Source of the DNA: Petunia secreta
Lineage: Eukaryota; Streptophyta; Magnoliopsida; Solanales; Solanaceae
Length of the DNA stretch: 64,000 nt
Direction: 5' to 3'
Assembly (NCBI GenBank): GCA_029990175.1
Contig: JARKIP010000064.1
Span: 15,456,001 to 15,520,000, forward strand
Position 1 is the stretch's first letter, and the number at the start of each line of letters is the position of its first letter. The position numbers and the translations under genes were made by a program. The notes under the pieces are model-generated. The model made no database searches, was not told where the DNA came from, and saw only the letters and a list, made by a program, of their open reading frames with translations. Positions 34,522 through 43,587 of this stretch are shown piece after piece.

Positions 34522-35872
34522 TGATAGTTATATATTTTATATAATTTTAGATATACAAATTATTATATATATTTATGTTTTTATATAAAATATATGGTAT
34601 TATCTTCAAATTGTGCAAATACACAAAACAGTCTTCCGGGAAAGAAAAGAACGTAAAAGCAAGAAAAGAGAAAAAAAGTCACCGATGCCATCAGTGGATC
34701 ACATCAGTGAGAAAAGAATGAAGAAATGCCACCAATGGCATTAGTGAGTTTCGCATTACTGGAAAAGAGGAAGAAAAGGTCACCGATGCCATCAGTGGCT
34801 CGCATTAGTGGAAAAATGACAAGGAAATGCCATTAATGGCATTAGTGGCTTTGCATCAGTGGAGCTTTTGACATGCACGTTTCTCTATAAATAGCCTGCA
34901 TTTGCTGAGAAGTGAGATATCTCATCTTCTGTGTAAAAAATAAACACCTCTCTATTAGCTTTATTTTAGTTTTATAAGTTGTTTTTTCTTTGTAGAAATA
35001 ATATTTTTTTTTCTCCATAATGGAGTAATTTTCATTGGTTGGGATATTAGTTGAAGCTTGATAAAGTTTTTATAATGGAATCTTGATTTTATTATATTCT
35101 TATGTTGGGGTTTTCTCTTTATCATCCTTATACACCAGGATTAACCATAATCTTTATCTTATTTCTTTCAATTCTAATTCTCACGGAGGAGTTGACTCAA
35201 ATAAGATTATTGATTTAGTAAAAGCTAATCGAAAGAGATTTTTGCTCACTTGGTGTACTCAACTAAGATACTTCTTATTTAAATTATTACTTTAGTCGGT
35301 TAACTACACTAATCGAAAGAGGTGTTATTAATCAATTATTGTTTAATATCACTGACTATCAATAAATTAATAGTATAAGCGCGAGTGGTGCTATTAATAT
35401 GTTGTGGTTAAGTGAAGTGGTTGTATTAGAAATAAATGATCATTCTTTGAACAAGGTCTCTGTTTCACTGTCAATCAATTAACTACATTAATCGAAAGAG
35501 ATGTTATTAATTGGTTACTTTTATTTGATTTGGTTGTATTAGAAATAAGCGACCATGTCATTAAACGGAGAAGAAATAATGAAATTTTGATTTTATTATA
35601 AAAGTTTTATTTTGCTGATTCAAAGTATCCCAACCTTTATCTTTATTATCTTTTATTTACTTTAAAATCCATAAAATATTTACTCTACTGTTATTTAAAT
35701 TTTTAGGACTATTAAATAACTCTCATATCACCAAATTGATTCTCTCAAATAGTGACAAAGACAATATATATTTGTAGCCTAGGTGGTTCCAATCTCTGTG
35801 GGACGATATCTTAAACTATACTATAATTTGACAGAGTACGAGCATAAAATCATATACGCCTAGAGCTCGTCA
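34522..35872 (+). repeat. 5' LTR of the second Athila-like element
   Basis: 1351 bp, TGATAGTTATATATTT to GAGCTCGTCA. Between about 34670 and 34860 it holds 3-4 imperfect repeats of 60-70 bp with words such as GATGCCATCAGTGG and ATGCCATTAATGGCAT. The same block occurs in the other LTRs (10880-11160 and 40640-40783). Confidence 0.9.
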
Positions 35873-35878
35873 AATTTT

Positions 35879-35896
35879 TGGCGCCGTTGCTGGGGA
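35879..35896 (+). other. Primer-binding site, tRNA-Asp type
   Basis: TGGCGCCGTTGCTGGGGA follows the LTR by six bases. It differs at one position from the complement of plant tRNA-Asp. Asp-tRNA priming is a feature of Athila-lineage Gypsy elements. Confidence 0.88.
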
Positions 35897-36063
35897 TTGG
35901 TAAGTATCTACTTCAGATTAATTGTCTTATTACTACTTTGAGATTTTTTTTCTTTTTCTTCAAATATTTTGCTTCCTATTATCTGAAAAGTTCTAGGAAA
36001 CAAAGCTTGTCAAAACAAAAAAAAAAAAAAAAAAAAAAAAAACTCTTGTCACACGTTCTGAAA

Positions 36064-37189
36064 ATGAATTTCAATCATCCAAGTGAAATTCTTGTTGAGT
36101 TGGTAGAAAAATATGATCAGAAAGATATTACTTGTGATTACTGTGGAGACAACCACCAAAGCTTTGAATGTCATACAAGTAACACATTCACCTATGCAAA
36201 TTCTGGGAGAATCAAAGACCTTGAACAACTAATTAATAAAGTTAGCCAAAGGTCTATTACTTGTGAATATTGTGGTGGAAATCACTTCATTCATGAATGC
36301 AATGCAGGTAACTCTTATTTATTTGGGTCATCTTATGAAGAATCTTACATTGTTTCTAGTCCTCACAGGTACAATGATTCTAATGAATAGGTTACATTCC
36401 GGAATACAACCAATATTCACATGAAAATTGGGACACGTATCAACCACCACAAAAAGAGAATGAGAGCTTAAAAGAATCTGTGTATGATTTCATAAAAAAT
36501 ACTGATGAGAAATATGCACAAAATCATGACTGGTCTAACAATGCAATTAAGTGAATTGGTAAGTATGGCAATATATTTTAATTGTGGTGAGCACTTAACT
36601 GAAACAACATGTGAAGATGTACCAATTCAAAAAGATGATCCTTATGAGAAAGAATCTATCACTCACGACGAAAAGCCTGATCAAGTGGAGATGGTTGAAA
36701 ATAAAGATTTGGTTGAATTTAATTCAACATGTGATGAGTGCATACCCCATCTTTCTTATCCACAAAAAATAGCTAATTTGAAAGAAAATAAGGATGGCGA
36801 GGTCAATTACACATATACAATTGAATATCCTTTTGACCAACATCTTTTATTTTCTTTTGATCATTATGACTCTGTGGATTTTGTTGTTGGGGATTTTCAG
36901 GAAACTGCATGGACCGATCCCTGTGAAAAATACAAAATAGAGTTAAGGATCACCATGAACGGTTACATGCGTGCTCGAGGCAAGGCCAAGAAAGAATGGG
37001 ACGTACAAAAAAAAATTATTTTGTGATATTCTTGGCCAAGTGAACTCTGAGAATAATCCCAAGGAGCAACAAAGAAAAATTGATTCAGAATTGGGTGTGG
37101 AGTTCACAAGCTCCAGGAGAAAAAAGAAAAAAAATTGGGGAGCCCCTTTACCTCCTTTTTCATTTAAATTATTTGTCATGAGGACTTGA
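36064..37189 (+). pseudogene. Gag-like ORF with two CCHC knuckles, broken
   Basis: The ATG at 36064 opens MNFNHPSEILVELVEKYDQK. Two zinc knuckles follow, CDYCGDNHQSFEC and CEYCGGNHFIHEC, about 45 residues apart. A one-base change near 36388 gives a stop where the sister copy reads on. The frame resumes at about 36505-37026 (HLTETTCEDVPIQKD, NSTCDECIPHLSYPQ) and shifts again near 37015. It ends in a basic tail (SSRRKKKKN). The full-length family protein would be roughly 350-370 residues. The two copies in the window are broken at different sites, so the frame was probably functional when the family spread. The knuckles indicate nucleic acid binding. The rest is not recognised. Confidence 0.7.
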
Positions 37190-37208
37190 CAATATTTAAG
37201 TGTGGGGG
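37189..37208 (+). other. Second (internal) polypurine-like tract
   Basis: AATATTTAAGTGTGGGGGTA here recurs almost exactly at 38671-38690 beside the 3' LTR. The outer copy has the equivalent pair at about 12781-12800 and 11298-11317. The spacing is about 1.48 kb in both copies. Confidence 0.6.
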
Positions 37209-38679
37209 TAAAGGAATATATATTTTTGTATGTGTAAATATGTGTGTGTTTTCAATTTTTGGTGTGTTTTTCTTACAAACCTTTTATTGGTTTACTTTTT
37301 AAAAATATAAATTTGTATATATAATCTTTTTATTTTTTTAATGTGTTTTTCTTTTGTAAAAAAAAAAAAATAGCATAACTTCTTTCGTATACTTCTATGG
37401 ATTTCTTTGTTCAGTTCTTTGCCATGGTCGTAATATTTTGAACTAAACATCTTTTAGGATTTTCAATAAATTAATCAGCTAAAAATATGATTTTTCATAG
37501 AATGAGATTTTGGAAAAACAGATTTGATTGGGTACCATTCTTGAGTTATAAAATATCATTCCAAATTCATCTTTGTTTATTGGTGATTAAAATTATAATT
37601 TTTGCGAATACCAAGTGTATTGTGTTGTCAGGTTATTATCAGTTCTCTTTCTTATTTGGAAATCCAGAACTTGCCTTGAATGTGGTTTGAGGCGAAATTC
37701 TAGGTAAAAAATTGAGTTGTGAGATGAAAGTAGGCCTTCCTTGCTAAACCATGACCAAAATTAACCTACCATAATATTTTTTATCTCTAGTCAGCCCCGT
37801 TGAGCCTAATGAATTATCCTTTATTTTTCTTGATTACCAAACTTTAACCCTTAGCCTAATTTTTGTTGTCACATCTATTTATTCACCATATTCTCTTTTT
37901 GGCACTTACAAAAAAAAAAAAAAATCAGGGATATATTTTTTAATACAAAAATAAACTATGAGGGGATAGTTGTGAAAGAATACGGCAAAATGGTTATTTT
38001 TGAGCTTATTCGTTATTGAGAATGTTGTCATTTCAAAAAAAAAAAAGAATGAAAAGAAAAAGGAAAAAAAAGCGCTACAGAGAGAATTTTTGATAGCTAC
38101 ATCATGAAAAGAAAATAAGTGGAAAAGATAGAGAGATATGGTGTCTGACAAAGAAAAAAATATGAAAAAAAAATGTTGATTGTTCTAGAAAAAGGAAAAC
38201 AAAGTGATACTTGAATGTCAATGTATTGTGGTGTCTATAAGGACTCGAGTCACTCATATTAATATATATCATACATGTTCCTAAGCCTACATTACAACCA
38301 AAACAAAAGTCCTACATGATCTCAACTCAAAGATTCCTACATTAGTGGAGAGCCACATGATATGCAAGCCTATGGTAATTTCGATAGCTAGAGATACTTC
38401 TTTGTTAAGAGTGAGAGAATTTTTCTATCTATGCTCTTATTCTTTTATATTATATAATGTGTGATTTATGGGCATCTCTCTTCATTTGGTGAGACACATT
38501 GGGATTAGAAAATATTGTGATTTTAATTCTCAATCGGTGAAGATGAGTACGGATAAAGATCATTTGAACTTGAAGTTTGGTCTTAGTTGATGCTCGTTTG
38601 CCGTAAATTCTCATTCTTCTTAAAGTTTTTAGCTGCTACTTTATGGTGTGTCCTTTACTCGAGGACAAGCAAATATTTA
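37209..38679 (+). other. Non-coding 3' half of the second Athila-like element
   Basis: No supported ORF. It is collinear with 11307-12780 of the outer copy on the opposite strand. Confidence 0.65.
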
Positions 38680-38693
38680 AGTGTGGGGGTATT
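38680..38693 (+). other. Polypurine tract beside the 3' LTR
   Basis: AGTGTGGGGGTATT immediately precedes the LTR start TGATAG at 38694. Confidence 0.8.
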
Positions 38694-38808
38694 TGATAGT
38701 TATATAATTTATATAATTTTAGATATACAAATTATTATATATATTTATGTTTTTATATAAAATATATGGTATTATCTTCAAATTGTGCAAATACACAAAA
38801 CAGTCTTC
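38694..38808 (+). repeat. Truncated 3' LTR of the second Athila-like element
   Basis: It matches the first 115 bp or so of the 5' LTR (34522-34640), up to CAGTCTTC. It then stops at a deletion junction with the Sire 3' LTR. Confidence 0.85.
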
Positions 38809-38817
38809 AAATTGTGA

Positions 38818-39450
38818 ATGAAAAGATTGCATAAACAGTGGATAAGGGCTAAAGGATTTTGGGTAATCAAGTGAAGAGTTCAATTAGGACTCAAACTCTT
38901 GGAAGCTTTGGAGTTCTAATTGCTCAAGACTTCTTGAATTATGAAGGCTATAAAACCAGGAGCATTTCAGCTATTGAAGTATGCACAAATACAGAGAGAA
39001 TCGAGTCTTAGCATTGAAAGTGCTTTAATCGTATTTGTGTAATCATTAAGCTACAAGGAACTAAGTAAGAACATGTTCCTTAGATTGAGTCTTGTAAAAG
39101 TTCAGTCTTAGTTCAACTACATTAGGTACTATCGAGTTGTGTCATTTCAGTTCAAGTCGTGTACTTGAAGAAACTTCACTGATCGTGAAAGAGGTCACTA
39201 GAGGATTAGAGTTAGTCATAGGTTAGTAAGAAGGTAGTCTTGTAGCAAGTGAGTCTTTTACATGGTGAAGTTGAAATCCTACTTGGAAGAGTAAGTCGTG
39301 GTTTTTTTATCCCTAGTTAAAGGGGTTTTTCCACGCTAATATTAGGTGTTCATTTACTTACAGTTTTAATTCCGCATATAATACAGTAAAGGAACACATT
39401 TAAGGAACTGATCCTTAAAACAGTAAAGTGGTGTGTCTTGAAAAATAACA
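38818..39450 (+). repeat. 3' LTR of the Sire-like element, 5'-truncated
   Basis: It matches 15312-15945 with scattered differences (for example AGGGCTAAAGGATTTTGGG against AGGACTAAAGGATTTCGGG). It ends TAACA, followed by the target duplication AACAG at 39451-39455. Confidence 0.9.
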
Positions 39451-39616
39451 AACAGTAAAAAAGCAGTCCCAACAGCTATTTTTTGGCTTTTTTAAAGCCT
39501 TTCACTATCAAATCTTCACCTTTATTTTTTTCCTTTCTCTTTTGCTTCTTTTTCCTTAGTTTCTCCTCATTCTTTATTATTTTCTTAGTCTATTTTTTTA
39601 CAAAAATTCAGATTTA

Positions 39617-39859
39617 ATGGTGGAAGATATAGAGCATCCTCCATTGTGCTATTGTAGAATGATACCGGACATAAAGACATCGTGGACTAGTAGAAACCCG
39701 GCAAGAAGATTTCTCAGGTGTCCAAATTATGAATTGGATATCGGGTGTGACTTTTTCTTGTGGGTTGATCCACCTCTTAATGATCAGTACAAAAATATCA
39801 TTATAGGACTACGCAATAGAAGGAATGTAATTGAACGCCATGAAAATGGCCAAAACTGA
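39617..39859 (+). CDS. GRF-type zinc-finger protein, 80 aa, carried by the MULE
   Basis: A compact ORF with a single GRF zinc finger at about residues 10-52: CYCRMIPDIKTSWTSRNPAR, then RFLRCPNYELDIGCDFFLW and VDPPL. The pattern C-x-C ... NPARRF-x2-C ... C-x-FF-x-W-x-DP is the GRF signature, with all four Cys ligands present. GRF fingers bind nucleic acid in larger repair proteins, and plants have many short GRF proteins of unknown role. The ATG is preceded by a long pyrimidine-rich leader and the frame is intact and intron-free. It lies wholly inside the MULE, between the Sire insertion (39455) and the right TIR (40315). It may therefore be captured host sequence or an element-encoded accessory gene. 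Confidence 0.72.
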   Translation: MVEDIEHPPLCYCRMIPDIKTSWTSRNPARRFLRCPNYELDIGCDFFLWVDPPLNDQYKNIIIGLRNRRNVIERHENGQN

Positions 39860-40102
39860 GGGAGGAAAGTTTGGATTTCTAGCATTATTACCTTCTTTAT
39901 TGGGGTGTTTTATGCTAAACTAGTGTAATTTTTATTTCTTTGTAATGTAATTTCCTTCATTGAATGCAATTCTACTAGCAATAATACTCTAGATTTATGG
40001 AAATAAACTGATTCAAACATGAAATTTCTCAGCCACAACATAACAAAAAAATACTTCCCTTTGAATGGAAGTGTGCAATGAAGGCTGCGTACATCCAGAA
40101 AG

Positions 40103-40205
40103 CTTGCTCGCCAAGCGAGCAAGTCAACGAGCAAAGGGAGGCAGCGAGGTGTTGGAGGCTGTAGCTGGGTAGAGATTTTGCTCGCTCAACGAGCATACTC
40201 AGCGA
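40103..40205. repeat. GAGC/GCTC palindrome cluster near the right MULE end
   Basis: A perfect 9-bp-stem hairpin CTTGCTCGC-CAA-GCGAGCAAG is at 40103-40123. Further GCGAGC, AACGAGCA and GCTCGC words continue to about 40208. Subterminal palindromes of this kind could be transposase-binding sites or a hairpin-forming satellite. The function is not known. Confidence 0.5.
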
Positions 40206-40314
40206 GCGGATGAGGGAGCAATTTTGGGTAAAAAATTAGGTGCCATATGATGTGGCACAATTATCTGATGTGGAAGCCACCTGGCCGCGTTTGTGCACCA
40301 CATTTAGGCGGGAA

Positions 40315-40427
40315 GGTTTAAAAGTTATGTTTGGGATAAGTAGAAGGGGATGGTTGACACTTTGGAAAGTACAAGCGTGATTATGGTTAAAACGGACAAG
40401 TACAGGTGTTCATTTAGCCCTTCTGCC
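40315..40427 (-). repeat. Right terminal inverted repeat of the MULE
   Basis: This is the inverted copy of 14943-15054, ending CTTCTGCC. The 9-bp duplication TAAAAACTT follows at 40428-40436. Confidence 0.88.
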
Positions 40428-40436
40428 TAAAAACTT

Positions 40437-40783
40437 TATCAAGCTTCTACTAATATCCCAACCAAAAAAAATTACTCTACTATGGAGAAAAAAAAATATT
40501 CCTATAAAGAAGAAATAATTATAAAACTAAAACAAAGCCAATAGAGAGACATGTTTTAATACAGAAGATGTGATATATTTCCTTCTCAGCAAATACAAGT
40601 TATTTATAGAGAAACGTGTGTGTCAAAAGCTCCACCGATGCAAAGCTACTAATGTCATTGATATCATTTTCTTATCATTTTCCCACTAATGCGAACCACC
40701 GATGGCATCGGTATCTTTTTCTTCCTTTTTCCACTAATGTGAAGTCACTAAAGCCATTGATGGCATTTCTTCATTCTTTTCCA
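40437..40783 (-). repeat. 5' LTR (part 2) of the outer Athila-like element, truncated
   Basis: This continues the LTR interrupted at 14942 and matches 10695-11040. Similarity stops near 40783, about 250 bp before the expected LTR end, so the distal part and its target duplication are lost. Confidence 0.85.
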
Positions 40784-41925
40784 TCATTGATAAAGAGTTT
40801 GTGCAACTTCCAGAAGGCACAATATTGATGTATGAACCTACTTTGTTAGAATTTTCCTTTTGCAAGTAGACTATGGCATGGCATAGGATAAACCTAAAGA
40901 ACTTTTCACAAATTTTTAATATTCAAATACTTGCTACCTCATTATTGTTGAATTTATAAATTCCATTCTTGAACTTGTTTGTCATCTTTAAAAGGCATTT
41001 AAGAGGCAAGTTTCAGGACGAGCCTGGTCTTTCCACCAGATTACTTTACTGATTGTAATTCATTCAAAAAGAGTAAAGGAAGAAGAATGGATGAGGATCG
41101 AGACGGGGATGTCGGACCCTCCTCAGTACGAAGAAGGGTTCCAACGGTAGATAGGAACTGAACTGATGGTCTTCCTCTAATGTCTCCAAGCCGGCCATAA
41201 TAGAATAGATAGGCGAAGCAGTCAATAGCAGTCCACTTAGTAGAGTCATGTGTTTTTAATAAACAGTCGCTGCCCCCTGGTATTTGGGAGAGGCTTAGAA
41301 AAAGTTCTTAGGGGTGTTCTGGTCCTCCTATAAGGGGGTGGCCGAAGGTATCCAAAATTTAAGGTGTAAAACACTTGAGTGTTGGGTGAACCTTGAGGCT
41401 TCTGCCCTTAATTTATAATTTCCTTGATTTATTATATTTTTTTACATAATTTTACTTTCTTTATGATTATGTTATTTGAAATATTTATTCCAATTATATT
41501 AAAATCTAAAGATCTTAGGACTTACCACCAGCGCCTCGGTGCTTATACTTCGCCCAATATTTAGTAAATCGCCTCGTACCCACTCCTTTTGAAAGATCAT
41601 TTAGGAACAACAATTTTAGGTTATGGGTGGCTAACAAATTTACCAGGCTGGATCGGGTCAAAAAAAATGAATTAATCGATTATCAATATCAGTTTGATTA
41701 TTGGGTGTCACTACGGTCGCTTAGCGAATCCAATCACCCTCTTAGGAAAAAAATGACCCGGTCAGTCTCATGTATTAGTGGGCCCAGGTGGATTTTAATT
41801 TTGTTTAATTTAATTAACTTAAAAAAATTAATACTTAAACTAATTAAATAATTAGATAAAATTGTCAAGAGCTTATTTTTATGGGGTTTTTTTTCTTCAG
41901 AAATAACACTTCTTAGCAAGGAATT
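40784..41925. other. Mixed intergenic sequence with a possible organelle rRNA scrap
   Basis: No gene is supported. At 41249-41284 the minus strand reads ACCAGGGGGCAGCGACTGTT and then TATTAAAAACACA. This resembles the conserved GGCUGCNACUGUUUAUUAAA segment of bacterial-type large-subunit rRNA, and a chloroplast or mitochondrial insertion is the likely source. Flanking bases (41000-41250) look organelle-like in composition but I cannot identify them. 41520-41600 has GCCTCGGTGCTTATACTTCG, which may be a repeat. Confidence 0.35.
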
Positions 41926-41934
41926 TACAAATGA

Positions 41935-43020
41935 AGAGCCATATTTTATTCTTACATGGCATAACACCCTCCCTTATTTTAAAATTTACATGGCACAGAT
42001 CCCCCCTCCCCCTTTTTAAACCCTCTCTCAAAATAAAAAACCTCAGGATCCACTCCTCCTCCCTCGACACTGACATGCTGGTGGACGAAAAATTGATAAT
42101 CGCCAGATTCTTGTTGGAATTGAATATTTTATATCACCGAAGCTTTATTATTACTAGTTTTGTTTAAATCATTATTTTTTCATAATTTTATACACACAAA
42201 TTAATCAAAACATAATAAATTATACATGTATATACATAGAAAAATGGTATGCAAGAAGAAAAATATAAAAATATACACAAAATAAAACTTAAATTTTATA
42301 CAAGCATCCATAATAATGCACAAATCTAAAAATTTATACAATTATTCATTGTTTATACACGGTTATACAGATTTATACAGTTTTATACACACAAAAGTGT
42401 ATAAACTATGTTTATTCATTGTGTATATATACATATACAGATTTATACAACTTTATATATGTTAACTGAATTGTATAAACTTCTATAAAATTGTATAAAC
42501 TCGTAAAAAAAATTATCAGTGTTTTGGACAGCTTTTATACAAAAGCTTAACAAAAAGACCAAATTTATATAATTTTATACCAGATCTAAACATTACTAAA
42601 ATTTCTTAACAAAGACTAGTAGATCTAACTGAATTTTTGTGAAAAAAGTGAAAAAGAAAAAGAAACATTATAAATAAACCCTCACTGGACCTTTGACTAA
42701 AATTTAAATCAGAAAATTAGCATTGTTCTTCAAAAAAAAAAAAAAAAAAAAGAAAATAGTGGCGGCAGTAACACGGGCGGCGGCGTACTTAACAGTGACG
42801 ACGGCGGGTGGCTGTGGCTTAGAGGAGAGGGGATGAAGTTGAGTCCGTTGTGGAAGGGGTGGGGAGGCGGTTGCGGTGGTGGAAGGAGGGAAGGAGAAGA
42901 GAGGAAAAATGGGGGTTGTGGTTTTTTATTTCTTTAAAAAGGGGTGCTATGAGTGAAAAAAATTTATAAAAAAAAGGAGGATTGACAGATCGGGTAAAAA
43001 GAAAATTATATTTAGTATAG
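41935..43020. mobile_element. Putative non-autonomous DNA transposon rich in GTATAA/TTATAC words
   Basis: The two flanks are diverged inverted repeats. On the left, CCCCCTTTTTAAACCC and then AAATAAAAAACC lie near 42008-42045. On the minus strand from the right flank, CACCCCTTTTTAAAGAAATA and AAAAAACC lie near 42915-42955. Between them are a cluster of TTATACA/TGTATAA words (42180-42560), an A-run at 42732, and a purine-rich segment with repeated GGCGG and GGTGG. I found no ORF of its own. The edges and the superfamily are uncertain. Confidence 0.4.
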
Positions 43021-43104
43021 ATTTGTGATAATATGAATATGAATCCTTCAGTGCGCAATAAGGGAAATTCAAACAGCCAATTTACCAACAAAAATGCCCT
43101 TCTA

Positions 43105-43572
43105 ATTCATTTTTTTGACATGCATAATGAAGTGTTTGGTGAGATTCCTGGACCAAATATATTATGCTGTTATATCAGTTTGAAACTCACTCTCTATAAG
43201 GAGTTCATTTGCCTAATTGTGCCTATTAAGCTTGATGTGTATAGAAAATACCTTCCAATTGATATATGGGTGATGAAGAACGAAAAGTCCTGGATTAAAG
43301 TTCTAAATGTAATACCTACATATCATTACTACGCTCTTGGGTTTTGGGGTCATGATAAGCTTATTCTTCGCCAAGGTAAGGAAGTAGTTCTCTATGACTT
43401 TAAAACCCAGGAACTTACACATCTACCTACACCAAAAGATCATTATCCCGAGTGGGTTTTTAATTACAGGGAGAGCCTAGTTTCCGTCAAAAGCAAAAAT
43501 ACGTCTCACGGACAAGCTGACGATACTTTGGATCTTATTCAAGAATTTTTTAAAGATAGGGAGGGATCGTAG
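43105..43572 (+). pseudogene. F-box associated (FBA) domain fragment of an F-box gene
   Basis: The frame reads the C-terminal part of a plant F-box/FBA protein: DMHNEVFGEIPGPN, DIWVMKNEKSWIKVLNVIP, KLILRQGKEVVLYDFKTQEL and YRESLVSVKS, ending at a natural-looking stop. F-box/FBA proteins are substrate receptors of SCF ubiquitin ligases. The F-box itself and the first half of the FBA domain are absent. An ATG at 43033 opens the frame, but the first 24 codons do not resemble the family and probably come from flanking DNA. The fragment sits between the putative DNA transposon and the CACTA remnant. Confidence 0.72.
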
Positions 43573-43587
43573 GATAGCATCTAAATA

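Larger units (their letters stand above)
34522..38808 (+). mobile_element. Second non-autonomous Athila-like element, 3' LTR truncated
   Basis: Same family as 9876-14942, now on the plus strand inside the Sire envelope-like ORF. 5' LTR 34522-35872, tRNA-Asp primer site 35879, internal region 35873-38693 (about 2.8 kb), 3' LTR from 38694 cut off at about 38808. The cut joins directly to the Sire 3' LTR through a short filler. It has no protease, RT or integrase, only a gag-like zinc-knuckle ORF. Confidence 0.88.
15134..39450 (+). mobile_element. Sire-like Copia retrotransposon, disrupted by two nested insertions
   Basis: The 5' LTR starts TGTTAC at 15134 and the 3' LTR ends TAACA at 39450. 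Both are flanked by the 5-bp target duplication AACAG (15129-15133 and 39451-39455). The methionine-tRNA primer site, gag, pol and an envelope-like ORF follow in Sire order. The Ogre-like element (20119-32203) interrupts RT, and the second Athila-like element (34522-38808) interrupts the envelope-like ORF. Many stops are present in gag and pol. The two LTRs differ at several positions by eye, so this insertion is older than the nested Ogre-like one. Confidence 0.9.
14943..40427. mobile_element. Mutator-like element (MULE) containing nested retrotransposons
   Basis: The ends are inverted repeats of about 112 bp starting GGCAGAAG (left 14943-15054, right 40315-40427). They are flanked by an identical 9-bp duplication, TAAAAACTT, at 14934-14942 and 40428-40436. 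A 9-bp target duplication with long TIRs is the signature of Mutator-superfamily elements. Removing the element restores a continuous Athila-like LTR, which confirms the edges. After subtracting the Sire element (15134-39450) the MULE itself is only about 1.2 kb. It contains no transposase but does contain a GRF zinc-finger ORF, so it is non-autonomous and of the Pack-MULE kind. Confidence 0.88.

Noticed and set aside
15134..39450. Treating the Sire, Ogre-like and Athila-like sequences as one giant hybrid element
   Set aside because: Each has its own LTRs, primer site and, where preserved, target duplication. They are nested insertions.
41064..41249. Minus-strand ORF of 61 codons near the rRNA-like scrap
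   Set aside because: Short, starts by chance, overlaps organelle-like DNA and shows no recognisable domain.
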